Shown: in pieces, positions 27,050 to 36,154 of the stretch
Layout of the letters: every line of letters starts with the position of its first letter
Position numbering within the stretch: position 1 is the first letter of the stretch
Assembly (NCBI RefSeq): GCF_013185195.1
Contig: NZ_JAAZWC010000023.1
Coordinates: 21,320 to 85,319, forward strand
Length of the DNA stretch: 64,000 nucleotides
Direction: 5' to 3'
Source of the DNA: Saccharibacillus qingshengii
GTDB taxonomy: Bacteria; Bacillota; Bacilli; Paenibacillales; Paenibacillaceae
Made by a program: the position numbers and the translations under genes
The notes under the pieces: generated by a model
The model's database searches: none
What the model saw: only the letters and a program-made list of their open reading frames with translations
Told to the model about the DNA's origin: nothing

Positions 27050-27832
27050 ATGCAGTTTCGCCATAACGATTTTCGCGTCTTCAGTTCGCTCCGCAGAGAA
27101 AATATGATTATCGAAGTCATCCAGGCTGGCGGACTGCCGGAGAATTATAACGCCGACTTGGCCAAGTCCGTGAACCATCACGATTCGGAACGTTTCGGCT
27201 GGCAGCAGGTGCGTATCCTGCTCGACAATTCTTCCGCCATTCTCGAAGCGGGCGCCCTGCAGTTCATGTTCGGCAATATTGAAATGGAGAACCGCTCCGG
27301 CGGCGTGGGCGGCTTCGCCAAGAAGTTCGTCGGCAGCGCCGTAACGGGCGAAACCGCGAGCAAGCCGGTCTACCGCGGCACGGGCGAGATCTACCTGGAG
27401 CCCAAACGCAAAGACTTCACGCTGATCGAGCTTGCGCCGGGCGAAGAGATCATCGTGGACGACGGCCTGTTCTACTGCGCGGAAAATACGGTCAAAGTCG
27501 GCGTCGCCAAGCAGGGTAACGCCTCGACGGCTCTGTTCGGCGGCGAAGGGCTGTTCCAGACGAAGATCACGGCGTCGGACAGCAGTTACGTCGTACTGGA
27601 ACTGCCCGTTCCGGAATATGAGCTTGTCCGCTATGAGCTCAAGGGAGAAACGCTCAAAGTCGACGGAACCTTCGCGGTGCTGCGCAGCAGCACGATCGAA
27701 TTCTCGGTTGAACGCTCCACCAAATCGCTGATCGGCTCGGCTTCGTCCGGCGAAGGCATGCTCCAGACGTTCCGTGGGCACGGCGAAGTGTGGCTCGCGC
27801 CGACACTGCCGATGCGTGCCGGTCCTTTCTAA
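27050..27832 (+). CDS. AIM24 family protein
   Basis: 260 residues from the ATG at 27050 (GAGGAGG 9 nt upstream; an ATG at 27044 is possible). All-beta sequence with GALQFMFGNIEMENRSGG, GTGEIYLEP, GEEIIVDDGLFYCAENT, LFGGEGLFQTKI and GHGEVWLAP, the repeated pattern of the AIM24 / TIGR00266 family (double-stranded beta-helix trimers). The mitochondrial namesake supports inner-membrane assembly; the bacterial role is unknown. Stands alone between two terminators. Confidence 0.85.
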   Translation: MQFRHNDFRVFSSLRRENMIIEVIQAGGLPENYNADLAKSVNHHDSERFGWQQVRILLDNSSAILEAGALQFMFGNIEMENRSGGVGGFAKKFVGSAVTGETASKPVYRGTGEIYLEPKRKDFTLIELAPGEEIIVDDGLFYCAENTVKVGVAKQGNASTALFGGEGLFQTKITASDSSYVVLELPVPEYELVRYELKGETLKVDGTFAVLRSSTIEFSVERSTKSLIGSASSGEGMLQTFRGHGEVWLAPTLPMRAGPF

Positions 27833-27880
27833 CCCCGACACGCTGCGGCCTTTGTTATCCAACCCTCACGGCGTATCCAA

Positions 27881-27923
27881 AAAAGCCCCGGACTTTCCGT
27901 ATACACGGAAGTCCGGGGCTTTG
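27881..27923. terminator. Bidirectional terminator, AIM24 gene / Rrf2 gene
   Basis: AAAAGCCCCGGACTTCCGTGTA-type stem: GCCCCGGACTTTCCGT, ATAC loop, ACGGAAGTCCGGGGC, T/A runs both sides; the flanking genes converge. Confidence 0.9.
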
Positions 27924-27935
27924 CTTATCGTCTGC

Positions 27936-28400
27936 TCAACGGCCCAACAAAGCGGAGAAATCGGGCAGCTCCAGACCTTCGAGCTGCGAGATATCGCCTG
28001 CAACGTCGGCAGCGGTCTTCTCTTCGAGGACACGCTCCATGGCCTGCTGTGCCGACAAGAAGATCGGATTCATCGCGGCCTGGATATTGCGGCCGACTTC
28101 GCAGTTCGGGTTCGGGCTGTCGTGCAGCGCGAACAATCCGCCTTCCCCAACCGCTCCCACCGCTTTGTAGACTTCCAGCAGCGTAATGGAAGACAGCGGC
28201 TTCTTGAGACGCGCGCCCGCGATCCCGGCTCTGGCTTCGACCAATCCGGCGCGGCCGAGCATGCCGGTGATCCGCCGGATCACCACCGGATTCGTATTGA
28301 CGCTTGACGCCATAAATTCCGAAGTCGCCGTGCCGGGAGCCGAAACGCTCAGCAGGATCAGGATATGCACGGCTACCGGAAATTTCGTGCTGATATTCAC
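27936..28400 (-). CDS. Rrf2 family transcriptional regulator
   Basis: 154 residues; GTG start with AAGGGAG 9 nt upstream. N-terminal winged helix (FPVAVHILILLSV; SVNTNPVVIRRITGMLGRAGLVEARAG) and the LLEVYKAV helix of Rrf2 proteins. Only one cysteine (NPNCEVG), so it lacks the three-cysteine Fe-S site of IscR/NsrR and is closer to the YwnA type. Signal and targets unknown. Confidence 0.85.
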   Translation of the reverse strand: MNISTKFPVAVHILILLSVSAPGTATSEFMASSVNTNPVVIRRITGMLGRAGLVEARAGIAGARLKKPLSSITLLEVYKAVGAVGEGGLFALHDSPNPNCEVGRNIQAAMNPIFLSAQQAMERVLEEKTAADVAGDISQLEGLELPDFSALLGR

Positions 28401-28473
28401 TTCGCATTTCTCCCTTCCGACGCTTCATCTGGATGTTTTCGTGAAACCATTCTAGTTACATTGACCGACAAAG

Positions 28474-29565
28474 TCAACCTTTGGTCGTTTGCGCGCTGCA
28501 GATAATCTGTGTCCATCCGAAGCGGTCTTCCAGATCTCCGCGCTGAAGCGCAGTCAGCTCATCGTACAGACGGCGCGTCCATTCGCCTGTCTCTCCGCTG
28601 CCGATCTTGAACGTCTTGCCGTTCCAGCCGATTTCGCCGATTGGCGAAACAACGGCCGCTGTGCCGGTACCGAAAGCTTCCAGCAGCGTACCGTCTTCGG
28701 CGCAGCCGCAGAGTTCGTCGATCGTAATCGGACGCTCTTCGACGTCATAACCGAAATCACGAAGCATATGAATCGCCGAGTCGCGGGTGATGCCGTTCAG
28801 AATGCTTCCGCTGAGCGAAGGCGTTACGATCTGGTCGCCGATCCGGAAGAAGACGTTCATGCTGCCTACTTCTTCGACGTATTGGCGGTGTACGCCGTCC
28901 AGCCAGAGCACCTGCGAGTAGCCGGCTCCGTATGCGTTCTCCTGCGCCTGCATGCTCGCCGCGTAGTTGCCGGCCGTCTTGGCTTCGCCGACACCGCCTG
29001 CAACCGCCCGCACATCGCGCGTCTCCACGTGAATTCGAACCGGATTCAGACCTTCCGCATAGTACGCGCCGACCGGCGACAGAATGATCATCATCTTATA
29101 CTGGAGCGACGGATTCGCGCCCAGATGGTTCTCCGTTGCAATCGCAAACGGACGGATGTAGAGCGACGTTCCCGGTTCGGAAGGCACCCAGCTGCGATCG
29201 AGCTTGATCAGCTCTTTGAGCGATTCCAGAACGAACGTCTCGTCGATCTCGGGAATACTCATCCGGCGGCAGGAGCGGTTGAAGCGCTCGAAGTTCTTCT
29301 CCGGACGGAACAGACGGATATTGCCGTCTTCGCCAACGTATGCTTTCATGCCTTCGAAGATAGTCTGGCCGTAATGAAAGACCTTGGCGGCCGGGTCCAT
29401 CGGGATCGGTCCGTAAGGAACGATCTTGGCGTCGTGCCAGCCTTCGCCCTTTTTGTAATCCATCGTAAACATATGGTCCGTCATATAAACGCCAAACGAC
29501 AGGTTGGCGGTATCCGGTTTCGGTTTGTGCTGCACTGCCTTTTCGATCTTCAGTTCACCCTGCAT
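28474..29565 (-). CDS. ilvE: Branched-chain amino acid aminotransferase
   Basis: 363 residues from the ATG at 29565 with GAGGAG 8 nt upstream. PLP enzyme transferring the amino group to or from Leu, Ile and Val. Fold type IV motifs: FHYGQTIFEGMKAY, RPFAIATE, KTAGNYAASM with the PLP-binding lysine, and EVGSMNVFF. The length of about 360 indicates the longer (eukaryote-like, YwaA/YbgE) group. Divergent from a LysR regulator, which may control it. Confidence 0.93.
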   Translation of the reverse strand: MQGELKIEKAVQHKPKPDTANLSFGVYMTDHMFTMDYKKGEGWHDAKIVPYGPIPMDPAAKVFHYGQTIFEGMKAYVGEDGNIRLFRPEKNFERFNRSCRRMSIPEIDETFVLESLKELIKLDRSWVPSEPGTSLYIRPFAIATENHLGANPSLQYKMMIILSPVGAYYAEGLNPVRIHVETRDVRAVAGGVGEAKTAGNYAASMQAQENAYGAGYSQVLWLDGVHRQYVEEVGSMNVFFRIGDQIVTPSLSGSILNGITRDSAIHMLRDFGYDVEERPITIDELCGCAEDGTLLEAFGTGTAAVVSPIGEIGWNGKTFKIGSGETGEWTRRLYDELTALQRGDLEDRFGWTQIICSAQTTKG

Positions 29566-29675
29566 GATGCACGCTCCTCTTTTTATATTGAATCCTATCA
29601 TCGTCTTACCTATATTAATAATATCCTTTTCGTCGGTTCTGCATACCCCAAAAGTATGAAAGGAGGAGAAAAAAG

Positions 29676-30602
29676 ATGGATTTGCGCCAGCTGCGCTATT
29701 TTGCAGCCGTGATCAAGGAAGGACAGATCACTTCCGCCGCCAAAAAACTGAATATGGAGCAGCCTCCGCTGAGCCGTCAGATGAAGATGCTCGAAGAAGA
29801 ACTGGGCACGCCCCTGTTCGACCGCACCGGCCGGAAACTGGTACCGACCGAAGCAGGCAGACGGCTGTATGAACGGGCCGAAGAAATGCTGGTGAATCTC
29901 GAAGAAACGCTGCTGGAGATTCGGGAACTGGGAGAAGGCGTCGGCGGCACCCTCTCGATCGGAGCGGTCGTCTCCTGCGTGTCGCTGCTGCCGGATGCGA
30001 TTGAACGTTTCGGCAAAGAATATCCGGCGGTTACTTTCAAGATTCAGGAAGGCGACCACTTCCAGTTGGCCGAGCTGCTGCGCAAAAGGCAGATCGAGCT
30101 GATCGTCGCCCGCCTGCCGTTTGAAGCTCCGCCGGGGGCGGACGATTACGGAATCGCTTCTCTTCCGCCTGATCCGTTGGCCGCTGCGGTACCGACGGCC
30201 TGGGCCGAATACGCGGGGCGCCGAAGTCTTCGCCTGGAGGAACTTTCAAGGCGGCCTTTTCTGACGCTCAAGACCGACCGGACCACCGGCATGCACGAAA
30301 GGATCATGCAGGCATTCGCCGCGGAAGGCAGCGTTCCCCGGATTTTTTGCGAATGTTCCAGCGTGGCCGTCATCTTGGCTCTGGTCGCCCAGGGACTCGG
30401 TGCCGCCCTGCTTCCCCGTTCGGTGCTGTCTTCGTTTCGCTCGGAAGATTTCGGGATGCTCGAACTGGAAGACGCCGCTTTGCAGGCCGAAGTCGGACTG
30501 GTCTGGCTGCAGGATCGCTATCTGTCGAGAAGCGCGGAGCGTTTTATCGAAGAACTGATCGGGCAGCCGGAACGTGCGGCATTCCGGGCGCCCCTGCCTT
30601 GA
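29676..30602 (+). CDS. LysR family transcriptional regulator
   Basis: 308 residues; ATG with AAAGGAGGAG upstream. Residues 1-60 form the LysR HTH (MDLRQLRYFAAVIKEGQITSAAKKL...QPPLSRQMKMLEEELG). Residues about 90-295 are the effector domain (GTLSIGAVVSC; FKIQEGDHFQL; VAQGLGAALLP), similar to CatM/AlsR-like members. Divergent from ilvE; the intergenic ATATTAATAATAT (29612-29624) is a near-palindrome of the T-N11-A kind. Inducer unknown. Confidence 0.9.
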   Translation: MDLRQLRYFAAVIKEGQITSAAKKLNMEQPPLSRQMKMLEEELGTPLFDRTGRKLVPTEAGRRLYERAEEMLVNLEETLLEIRELGEGVGGTLSIGAVVSCVSLLPDAIERFGKEYPAVTFKIQEGDHFQLAELLRKRQIELIVARLPFEAPPGADDYGIASLPPDPLAAAVPTAWAEYAGRRSLRLEELSRRPFLTLKTDRTTGMHERIMQAFAAEGSVPRIFCECSSVAVILALVAQGLGAALLPRSVLSSFRSEDFGMLELEDAALQAEVGLVWLQDRYLSRSAERFIEELIGQPERAAFRAPLP

Positions 30603-30614
30603 GCCGAACACGAG

Positions 30615-30661
30615 CAAAGCCCGGAGCGGCGCGATAACTTTCGCGCGGCTCCGGGCTTTTT
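30615..30661 (+). terminator. Terminator of the LysR gene
   Basis: AAAGCCCGGAGC, inner GCGCGA / TCGCGC stem, GCTCCGGGCTTTTT. Confidence 0.9.
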
Positions 30662-30720
30662 GTACGGCGGGTAAGCGAACCGGCCGTCGATCTTATAGGG
30701 TCATTTCGCCAACGTTCCGC

Positions 30721-31830
30721 TTACAGTCCCGCGAACGGATTCGTTCCTTTTGGAAGCAGGGAAGCGAAGGTGAAGTCAAAAGACGGAATACCTGCCGCGT
30801 AAGGCGTATATTCATACTGCTGGAAGAAGATCGTAACTCCGCCATTTCTGACGTAGAATCCAGGAGTGCTGCCGATCGTTTTGAAGCCGTCCGCTTCCAG
30901 CAGCGAGCCGTCTTTCTTGAACTGCGCGGCGATCTTCTTGTCGATGGCACTGCGGTAGTCCGGATTGGATTTCAGCAGTTGGGCCAGCGTGACGTTCTTG
31001 CCGGTTTTGACATTGAAGTTGTATGCCGTTTGAACGGTACCGCCGTGCGCACCGCCGTAGAACGAGTAATCCTGCAGCACGACGCTGAACAGGCCGTCTT
31101 TGTTGTAAGAGATCATGTAATTGGCATCGGCTTCGTAATGCATTTCGCCGGGAAGCTCTCCGAATTCTTTGACTCGTCCTTCAAAGTCTTTCTGAAAAGC
31201 CTGCGCGTGCTGCTTAAGCGCAGCATTGATCTTGGAGATGCCGGCTCCGCTGCCGGACAGCTGCGGATAACGGATATCGACGATTCCGTCTTTCACTTTG
31301 CTCTCCAGCTTCTTCTCGGTTACGGTTACGCCCGCAGCGGCAGTCGGCTTCAGAGCCAGAGTGCCCGACGCGGCGTTCCATACGGAATCGATGCCCGCAT
31401 AATCGCGCAGCAGGGAGCTTGGAAGGTACATGACTCCGTTGTTGACCCGGCCTTCTTCACGAAGTCCGACTCCGTTTGCACCCACCCAGACTTTGCCCTG
31501 GTAAGGCGAAAGGGTCAGTTTATTCGGCGATGTGCCAAGCTGGTACAGTCCGGTCGTCTTATCGTAGGTGAACGACAGGCCTGCGGCTTTCGCCAACGTT
31601 TTTACCGGAATGTAAGTGGTGCCGGAAGCTTGAAAAGCCGCGGCTCCGATGGCTTTGCCATTCCAGGTGACTTTCACGTTTTTCGCTGCTGTTGTACTCG
31701 AAACCGCGGAAGCGGCGTGCGCCTGGGAAGTCCCCGTCCAAGCGGCGGTCGGCAGCAGAAGACCTGCGGTCAGGACGGCGGCCGTCATCATTTTCGTCGT
31801 TTTATTGAATGTTTGTTTGGTGTAGTTCAT
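30721..31830 (-). CDS. Secreted protein: copper-amine-oxidase-like N-domain plus RsiV/PdaC-like domain
   Basis: 369 residues with a Sec signal peptide (basic start, TAAVLTAGLLLPTAAW, cleavage near SQAHA-A about residue 39). Residues about 48-160 match the stalk domain often named copper amine oxidase-like N-domain (GTTYIPVKTLAKAAGLSFTYD; VMYLPSSLLRDYAG), which is not catalytic. Residues about 165-365 (VDIRYPQLSG, YNKDGLFSVVLQDYSFYGGAHGGT, NFNVKTGKNVTLAQLL, FFQQYEYTPYAAG) match the DUF3298/DUF4163 region found in RsiV and PdaC, which binds lysozyme or peptidoglycan. A cell-wall binding role is inference. Confidence 0.85.
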   Translation of the reverse strand: MNYTKQTFNKTTKMMTAAVLTAGLLLPTAAWTGTSQAHAASAVSSTTAAKNVKVTWNGKAIGAAAFQASGTTYIPVKTLAKAAGLSFTYDKTTGLYQLGTSPNKLTLSPYQGKVWVGANGVGLREEGRVNNGVMYLPSSLLRDYAGIDSVWNAASGTLALKPTAAAGVTVTEKKLESKVKDGIVDIRYPQLSGSGAGISKINAALKQHAQAFQKDFEGRVKEFGELPGEMHYEADANYMISYNKDGLFSVVLQDYSFYGGAHGGTVQTAYNFNVKTGKNVTLAQLLKSNPDYRSAIDKKIAAQFKKDGSLLEADGFKTIGSTPGFYVRNGGVTIFFQQYEYTPYAAGIPSFDFTFASLLPKGTNPFAGL

Positions 31831-31989
31831 TTCATTCAGCTCCTTCGCATCGTCGCGATGTCTATGTCTCTATCCCTTAGTGATTATAAAGGAGCCGACG
31901 CGGGAATGGATGACAAGAAGCGTTACAGTATTGCAACTCCAGCCCGGGCTTTTTTACAAAATTGTCAAAATTCCCGGCAGGATTTTAAC

Positions 31990-32619
31990 TTACGCATCGG
32001 CGCCTTCGTTTCCTTCCTGCCAGCGGGGCGCACTCATAATGCTCGAGAGTCGGCCTCCCGGAGGTGCGGGACGTACCGGGAAATCCAGTTCCAGAATGAT
32101 CATCGGCAGTCTGCCTCTTTCCAGATTGCGATCGGCAAAATATCCATAGAACGAATACAGAGACCCGCAGGGATAATTGTCGGCATCGGACTCCTCGTAA
32201 GCGCGGAAAACGGCATCGCTCTCGATATCACTGAAATCCGGCTGCCGCTTCAAGTCCGCCGCATAATCGGATCCCGTCTCGAGGCATCCGCCTTTCTCTA
32301 CGTTTTCCGTAAACCATTCCAGCATACGGTCCAGCAGGCGGGCAGGGCGGCTGGGGGAAGCGATCAGAATTTCGGGATGTCCGAAGCTGTATTCCAATCC
32401 AACCGTAAACGCATAGTTCATTCCTTCGTCGGAGAGCACGATCGGCACCCAGCCGTTTTGCATAAGCTGCGGAAGATAGGACAGTCTTTTCCGTGCAAAA
32501 TCCGCATATTCACTGCAAAATAGCGAGTAACGTTCGATCAGATTGCGGCCGGGATTTTCATGCAGCAGGTCTCGATAATATTGTTTTTGGGTTTCGGGAA
32601 TGTTTAATGTTTCGATCAC
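31990..32619 (-). CDS. DUF4262 domain protein
   Basis: 209 residues from GTG at 32619 (V/M-IETLNIPETQKQYY) with GAGGTG 6 nt upstream; the longer frame to 32661 reads through that ribosome site. The middle has WVPIVLSDEGMNYAFTVGLEYSFGHPEILI, the hallmark of DUF4262 proteins. Function of the family is not established. No signal peptide, so cytoplasmic. Confidence 0.7.
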   Translation of the reverse strand: MIETLNIPETQKQYYRDLLHENPGRNLIERYSLFCSEYADFARKRLSYLPQLMQNGWVPIVLSDEGMNYAFTVGLEYSFGHPEILIASPSRPARLLDRMLEWFTENVEKGGCLETGSDYAADLKRQPDFSDIESDAVFRAYEESDADNYPCGSLYSFYGYFADRNLERGRLPMIILELDFPVRPAPPGGRLSSIMSAPRWQEGNEGADA

Positions 32620-32781
32620 TGGAATCACCTCGCTTTTCGGTTCCGAAGAATTTGTAACCACGTTCGTTTCTTACTCCTTCTTTAAACCTCACATCCATTT
32701 CCAAACAGTTTAACGGTCTTTTTTTGTAAAATATTCATCCTCTGCATAACGAAAAAACCCCCGTCCGGCGCGTATTTAAGC

Positions 32782-32820
32782 AAGAAAGCCGCCTTCGCGC
32801 AGGGCGCAGGCGGCTTTCTT
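32782..32820. terminator. Bidirectional terminator after the SIMPL gene
   Basis: AAGAAAGCCGCCT, loop, AGGCGGCTTTCTT. Confidence 0.85.
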
Positions 32821-32844
32821 TATTCAGCGATGTCGGCGGAACGT

Positions 32845-33600
32845 TTATTTCATTTCATACTGCACGGTGAGACGGGTCGTAACCGTGATTTCGCCCGGTT
32901 CGATCGATGTTCCGGCAGACGATTCGCTGGCCTTGGCCATGGCGCCGTCATACTGCGCGTAAGCGATCGGAGCCTGTGCGTCGTCCTGGCTGATCGTGAT
33001 GACCGCGCCGAGACTCCGGTTAGCGGCTTTGGCGATGGCTGCCGCTTTGGTGTTGGCGCTTGCCATGGCTTTGGCGATCGCCTGCTCTTCGTACTTGTCC
33101 GGATTTTCGGAAGCGAAGCTGATATTCTGGATCCGGTTGGCGCCCGCTTCGGAAGCGGCATCGAGCAGCTGTCCGATCTTGTCGAGATCGCGGTACGTTA
33201 CTTTGATCGAGTGGGTCGCGCTGTAATCTTTGAATTTCTGGCCTTCTTTATCCGTGTAGGTATAGTTCGGCGATACGTAGAACTGCTCGGTCTGGATATC
33301 TTTGGCAGCAATTTTCCAGTCGGTCTTCAGCAGCGTGCTCAATTTGTTCATCGTCGCTGCCGTTTTCTTCTGCGCAGCCGCGGCTGTAGCCGCATTCGAT
33401 TCTACGCCGATGTACAGATAAGCAACGTCCGGTGTCACTTTGATCTCGCCTTTTCCGACCACATTGATGACATTCATCATGCTCACCTCCGCCGCCTGTG
33501 CTTGTCCCATGCCGAACGAAGCGGGAAGTGCCGCTCCTCCTACCAACAAAGTGCCGGCAATCAATACACTGCCCAGCGGTTTCATCCACATTTTCATCAT
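32845..33600 (-). CDS. Secreted SIMPL-domain (DUF541) protein
   Basis: 251 residues; two adjacent ATGs (33600 and 33597) share an AGGAGG site. Signal peptide: KPLGSVLIAGTLLVGGAALPASFGMGQAQAAE, cleavage likely after AQA/AEV. Mature part: INVVGKGEIKVTPDVAYLYIGVES and repeated helix-strand units to the C-terminal ITVTTRLTVQYEMK. SIMPL proteins form large extracellular or periplasmic oligomers of uncertain function. Own terminator downstream. Confidence 0.9.
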   Translation of the reverse strand: MMKMWMKPLGSVLIAGTLLVGGAALPASFGMGQAQAAEVSMMNVINVVGKGEIKVTPDVAYLYIGVESNAATAAAAQKKTAATMNKLSTLLKTDWKIAAKDIQTEQFYVSPNYTYTDKEGQKFKDYSATHSIKVTYRDLDKIGQLLDAASEAGANRIQNISFASENPDKYEEQAIAKAMASANTKAAAIAKAANRSLGAVITISQDDAQAPIAYAQYDGAMAKASESSAGTSIEPGEITVTTRLTVQYEMK

Positions 33601-33713
33601 TTACCCCTCCTGATTATCGTTGATTACCCTCTAAACGACCTGTTGTCAGAAAAGGTTGCAGCGGAAGCGGCTTACCGGGACTTTTTTCGCAAAAATAAAA
33701 AGAATCAGCAAAA

Positions 33714-33766
33714 AAGCCTCTCCGCCGCTTTCCCTGTAAAAGGGATAAACGGCGAAAAGGCTCGGT
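33714..33766 (-). terminator. Terminator of the SLH serine hydrolase gene
   Basis: Minus strand: AGCCT / AGGCT and CGCCG / CGGCG stems around CCCTTTTACAGGG, then TTTTTT. Confidence 0.8.
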
Positions 33767-33786
33767 ATGTCCGAAAAAGCGAAACT

Positions 33787-35904
33787 TTAGGCGGCCGGTT
33801 CTTTCTCCGCCTGTGCCTGATCGTCGATCTTGGCTGCCCCGGTAACGGTACTGGTCAGCAGAAGATCGTTGATAGCGGCATTTTCCGCGCGTGTCAGCAC
33901 TTTGCGGGATTGGAAATCGGCCGCGCCGGAAGCGTCGATCTTCACTTCCGGACCGTGATAACCCAATGCCACCAGCAGTTTGACTGCGGATTCGGCCCAC
34001 TTGTCGGTTTTCCCTTTCAATTCGATCGGCTCCAGCAGTTCATCCGGATACAGACCGCCCATCGAGTTGTAGATAATCAGAGCCGCTTCCTGACGGGTAA
34101 TCGGACGGTCCGGTTCGAACAGGCCTTTGGCGTTGCCCGAGATGAGGCCGTATTCGTAAGCCGTCTGAACGGCCGCCGCATACGGATGCCCTTTGACGTC
34201 TTTGAGCTGCGGCGCTTTCTCGGACAGCGGGATCGCGGAGGTCCGCATCAGCATATCGACATACTCGGCGCGGGTGACGGCTTCGTCCGGTCCGAACGAC
34301 AGGTTCGGATCGTTCGGATAATAGCCGAGCGACTGCAGGTCGAGAATATACGAAGCGTACGGATGTGTCGATTTGATATCGTTGAAGCCGGCCGGCACCT
34401 GTCCTTTTTGCTCATAGCCCATCGGATTCAGGTACGGCTCTTTCAGATAGGAGACGCTTCCGTCCGCTTCGGTCTTGAACGCGACCAGCATCTTGTTGGC
34501 ATCCATAAACAGCCCCGGTCCTACCTGGCGCAGCGCACGTTCGCCGGTCAGCGGGTCGGAGATGACCATACGTCCGCGCGATCCGGGTCCCACTTTGGAG
34601 ACCACGCTTTCGACGCGCAGGTCTTTGTAGAGACCCGCATAGCGCTCAAGCTGCTCCGGCGCTTCCGCCGTGAACGCAGGAAGCTTCGCTTCCGCTCCGT
34701 ACTGCGGGAAGAAGCGGGCGATAAAGGCGGCATACAGCTGTTCGCGCAGCGCTCCGTTCTGGTTGTAGACGACGAAGACGCCGGTATCCTGTTCCGGGAT
34801 CAGGAACATCAAGGAACTGGCGCCGGGAACATCGCCGGCTTTGGTAATGACTTTGCTGCTGCTGCCCGCGCCCGGAAGCTGCGAAGGCGCTTCGAAGCCG
34901 TAGGTGGCGTCCGGCAGCAGCGGATGGATGGCCGAACGGTATTCGGACATGGCCGCTACCGTATCCGCCTTCAGCAGCTGCATGCCGGAAGCCGTCTTGC
35001 CTTCGTTCAGAAACGCGGTCATGAACTTGGCGATGTCTTCCGTTGTCGATAGCATGCCGCCCTGTGGCATAAAGCTTTGGCTGACCGCGTAAGGCTTGAC
35101 GGTCTCTTCGGCCGCGTATCCGGTCACCGAGCGCTTCAGCAGGTCTCCCTTGAGCTGGAAGCCGCTGCTCTTCATGTCGAGCGGAGCGAAGATATTCTGC
35201 TCCATATACTGCTCATACGGCACTCCGCTTGCCTGCTGTACGATATAGCCCAGGAGCAGGAAAGCAAAATTGTCGTACATGTAAGCGGTACCGGGTTCGC
35301 GCACGACATCCGGCATATATTTGGTTACGTACTCTTTCATGCTCAGGTCTGTGTTCGGCTTCGGATCCAGGTCTTCCTGACGGGCATCCTGAATCTTGAA
35401 GCCGCTGCGGTGTGTCAGCAGATCGGCGACGGTAACCGGTTCGGCGAACGGGTTCTCGAAGGTTACCCCGCCGAGATATGTACGAATGTCCGCGTCCAGA
35501 CTCAATTTCCCCTGCTCCACAAGCTGCATGACCGCAGCTGCTGTGAACGTCTTCGAGACGGAAGCCATCCGGAACACGTCTTTTTTCGGATCGACCGGGC
35601 GTTTGCTCTCCACGTCGGCATACCCGTAGCCTTTTTGCGCCAGAACCTGACCGTCTTTGACGACGACAACGGCGGCTCCGGGAGCCAGCTCCTGAATCGC
35701 CTCCTCAGCGAAAAATCCCTCCAAAAATGCCGTAACGGACGAAGCGGTAAGCGCCGTGTCGCGGGCGGCAGGGGAGGATACGGCGGCAGGTTCCTGTGCG
35801 GCATACGAAAGAGCGGGTGGGAGCAGGGTCAGCGCAAGCGCGGAAGCCATAACGGCTTTGGTCCATTTGACCGATGCCGCCCTCCAAATATTCGTTTTTT
35901 TCAA
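33787..35904 (-). CDS. Beta-lactamase-type serine hydrolase with C-terminal SLH domains
   Basis: 705 residues from TTG at 35904 (L/M-KKTNIWRAASVKWTK) with AAGGGAG 8 nt upstream. Signal peptide to about residue 36 (SALALTLLPPALSYAA). Residues about 45-390: class C beta-lactamase/PBP4*-like domain with S115-x-x-K118 (ASVSKTF), YDN tyrosine motif (MYDNFAF) and HRSGF. A C-terminal beta region to about 490 follows, then two or three SLH modules (FNDIKSTHPYASYI; FGPDEAVTRAEYVDML; GLFEPDRPITRQEAALIIY). The SLH part anchors it to the wall surface. Peptidase, esterase or peptidoglycan editing are all possible. Confidence 0.9.
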   Translation of the reverse strand: MKKTNIWRAASVKWTKAVMASALALTLLPPALSYAAQEPAAVSSPAARDTALTASSVTAFLEGFFAEEAIQELAPGAAVVVVKDGQVLAQKGYGYADVESKRPVDPKKDVFRMASVSKTFTAAAVMQLVEQGKLSLDADIRTYLGGVTFENPFAEPVTVADLLTHRSGFKIQDARQEDLDPKPNTDLSMKEYVTKYMPDVVREPGTAYMYDNFAFLLLGYIVQQASGVPYEQYMEQNIFAPLDMKSSGFQLKGDLLKRSVTGYAAEETVKPYAVSQSFMPQGGMLSTTEDIAKFMTAFLNEGKTASGMQLLKADTVAAMSEYRSAIHPLLPDATYGFEAPSQLPGAGSSSKVITKAGDVPGASSLMFLIPEQDTGVFVVYNQNGALREQLYAAFIARFFPQYGAEAKLPAFTAEAPEQLERYAGLYKDLRVESVVSKVGPGSRGRMVISDPLTGERALRQVGPGLFMDANKMLVAFKTEADGSVSYLKEPYLNPMGYEQKGQVPAGFNDIKSTHPYASYILDLQSLGYYPNDPNLSFGPDEAVTRAEYVDMLMRTSAIPLSEKAPQLKDVKGHPYAAAVQTAYEYGLISGNAKGLFEPDRPITRQEAALIIYNSMGGLYPDELLEPIELKGKTDKWAESAVKLLVALGYHGPEVKIDASGAADFQSRKVLTRAENAAINDLLLTSTVTGAAKIDDQAQAEKEPAA

Positions 35905-36008
35905 TTCTTTTTCTCCCTTCTCTTTCTTTGATGGCGGAACTGGCGGACGAATGCGGGTAATCAGCCTACATAGCGAGCGTATCGGCACTCCTTTTTACCC
36001 TTTCCGAC

Positions 36009-36064
36009 TTAGGACCTAAACAGGATAAAGGCGGCTTTATCGCAAGAAGTCTAAATATATTTAG
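36009..36064. repeat. Two AT palindromes upstream of the SLH hydrolase gene
   Basis: CTAAATATATTTAG at 36051-36064 (perfect 14 bp) and TTAGGACCTAA at about 36009-36019 (5-1-5). Both are in the promoter area of the SLH hydrolase and could bind a dimeric regulator; no known box is matched. Confidence 0.4.
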
Positions 36065-36085
36065 GTAAATTGGAAAAAACAGCGA

Positions 36086-36114
36086 AAAACCCTCTGCGGT
36101 GTGCAGAGGGTTTT
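36086..36114 (-). terminator. Terminator of the crh cluster
   Basis: AAAACCCTCTGC, 5-nt loop, GCAGAGGGTTTT. Confidence 0.9.
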
Positions 36115-36154
36115 ACCTGTAAGGAATGCTGCAGGAGCGCTGCGCGCAATATTC

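Noticed and set aside
32830..35052. 740-codon plus-strand frame opposite the SIMPL and SLH genes
   Set aside because: Antisense to two well-supported secreted proteins and crosses their terminators.
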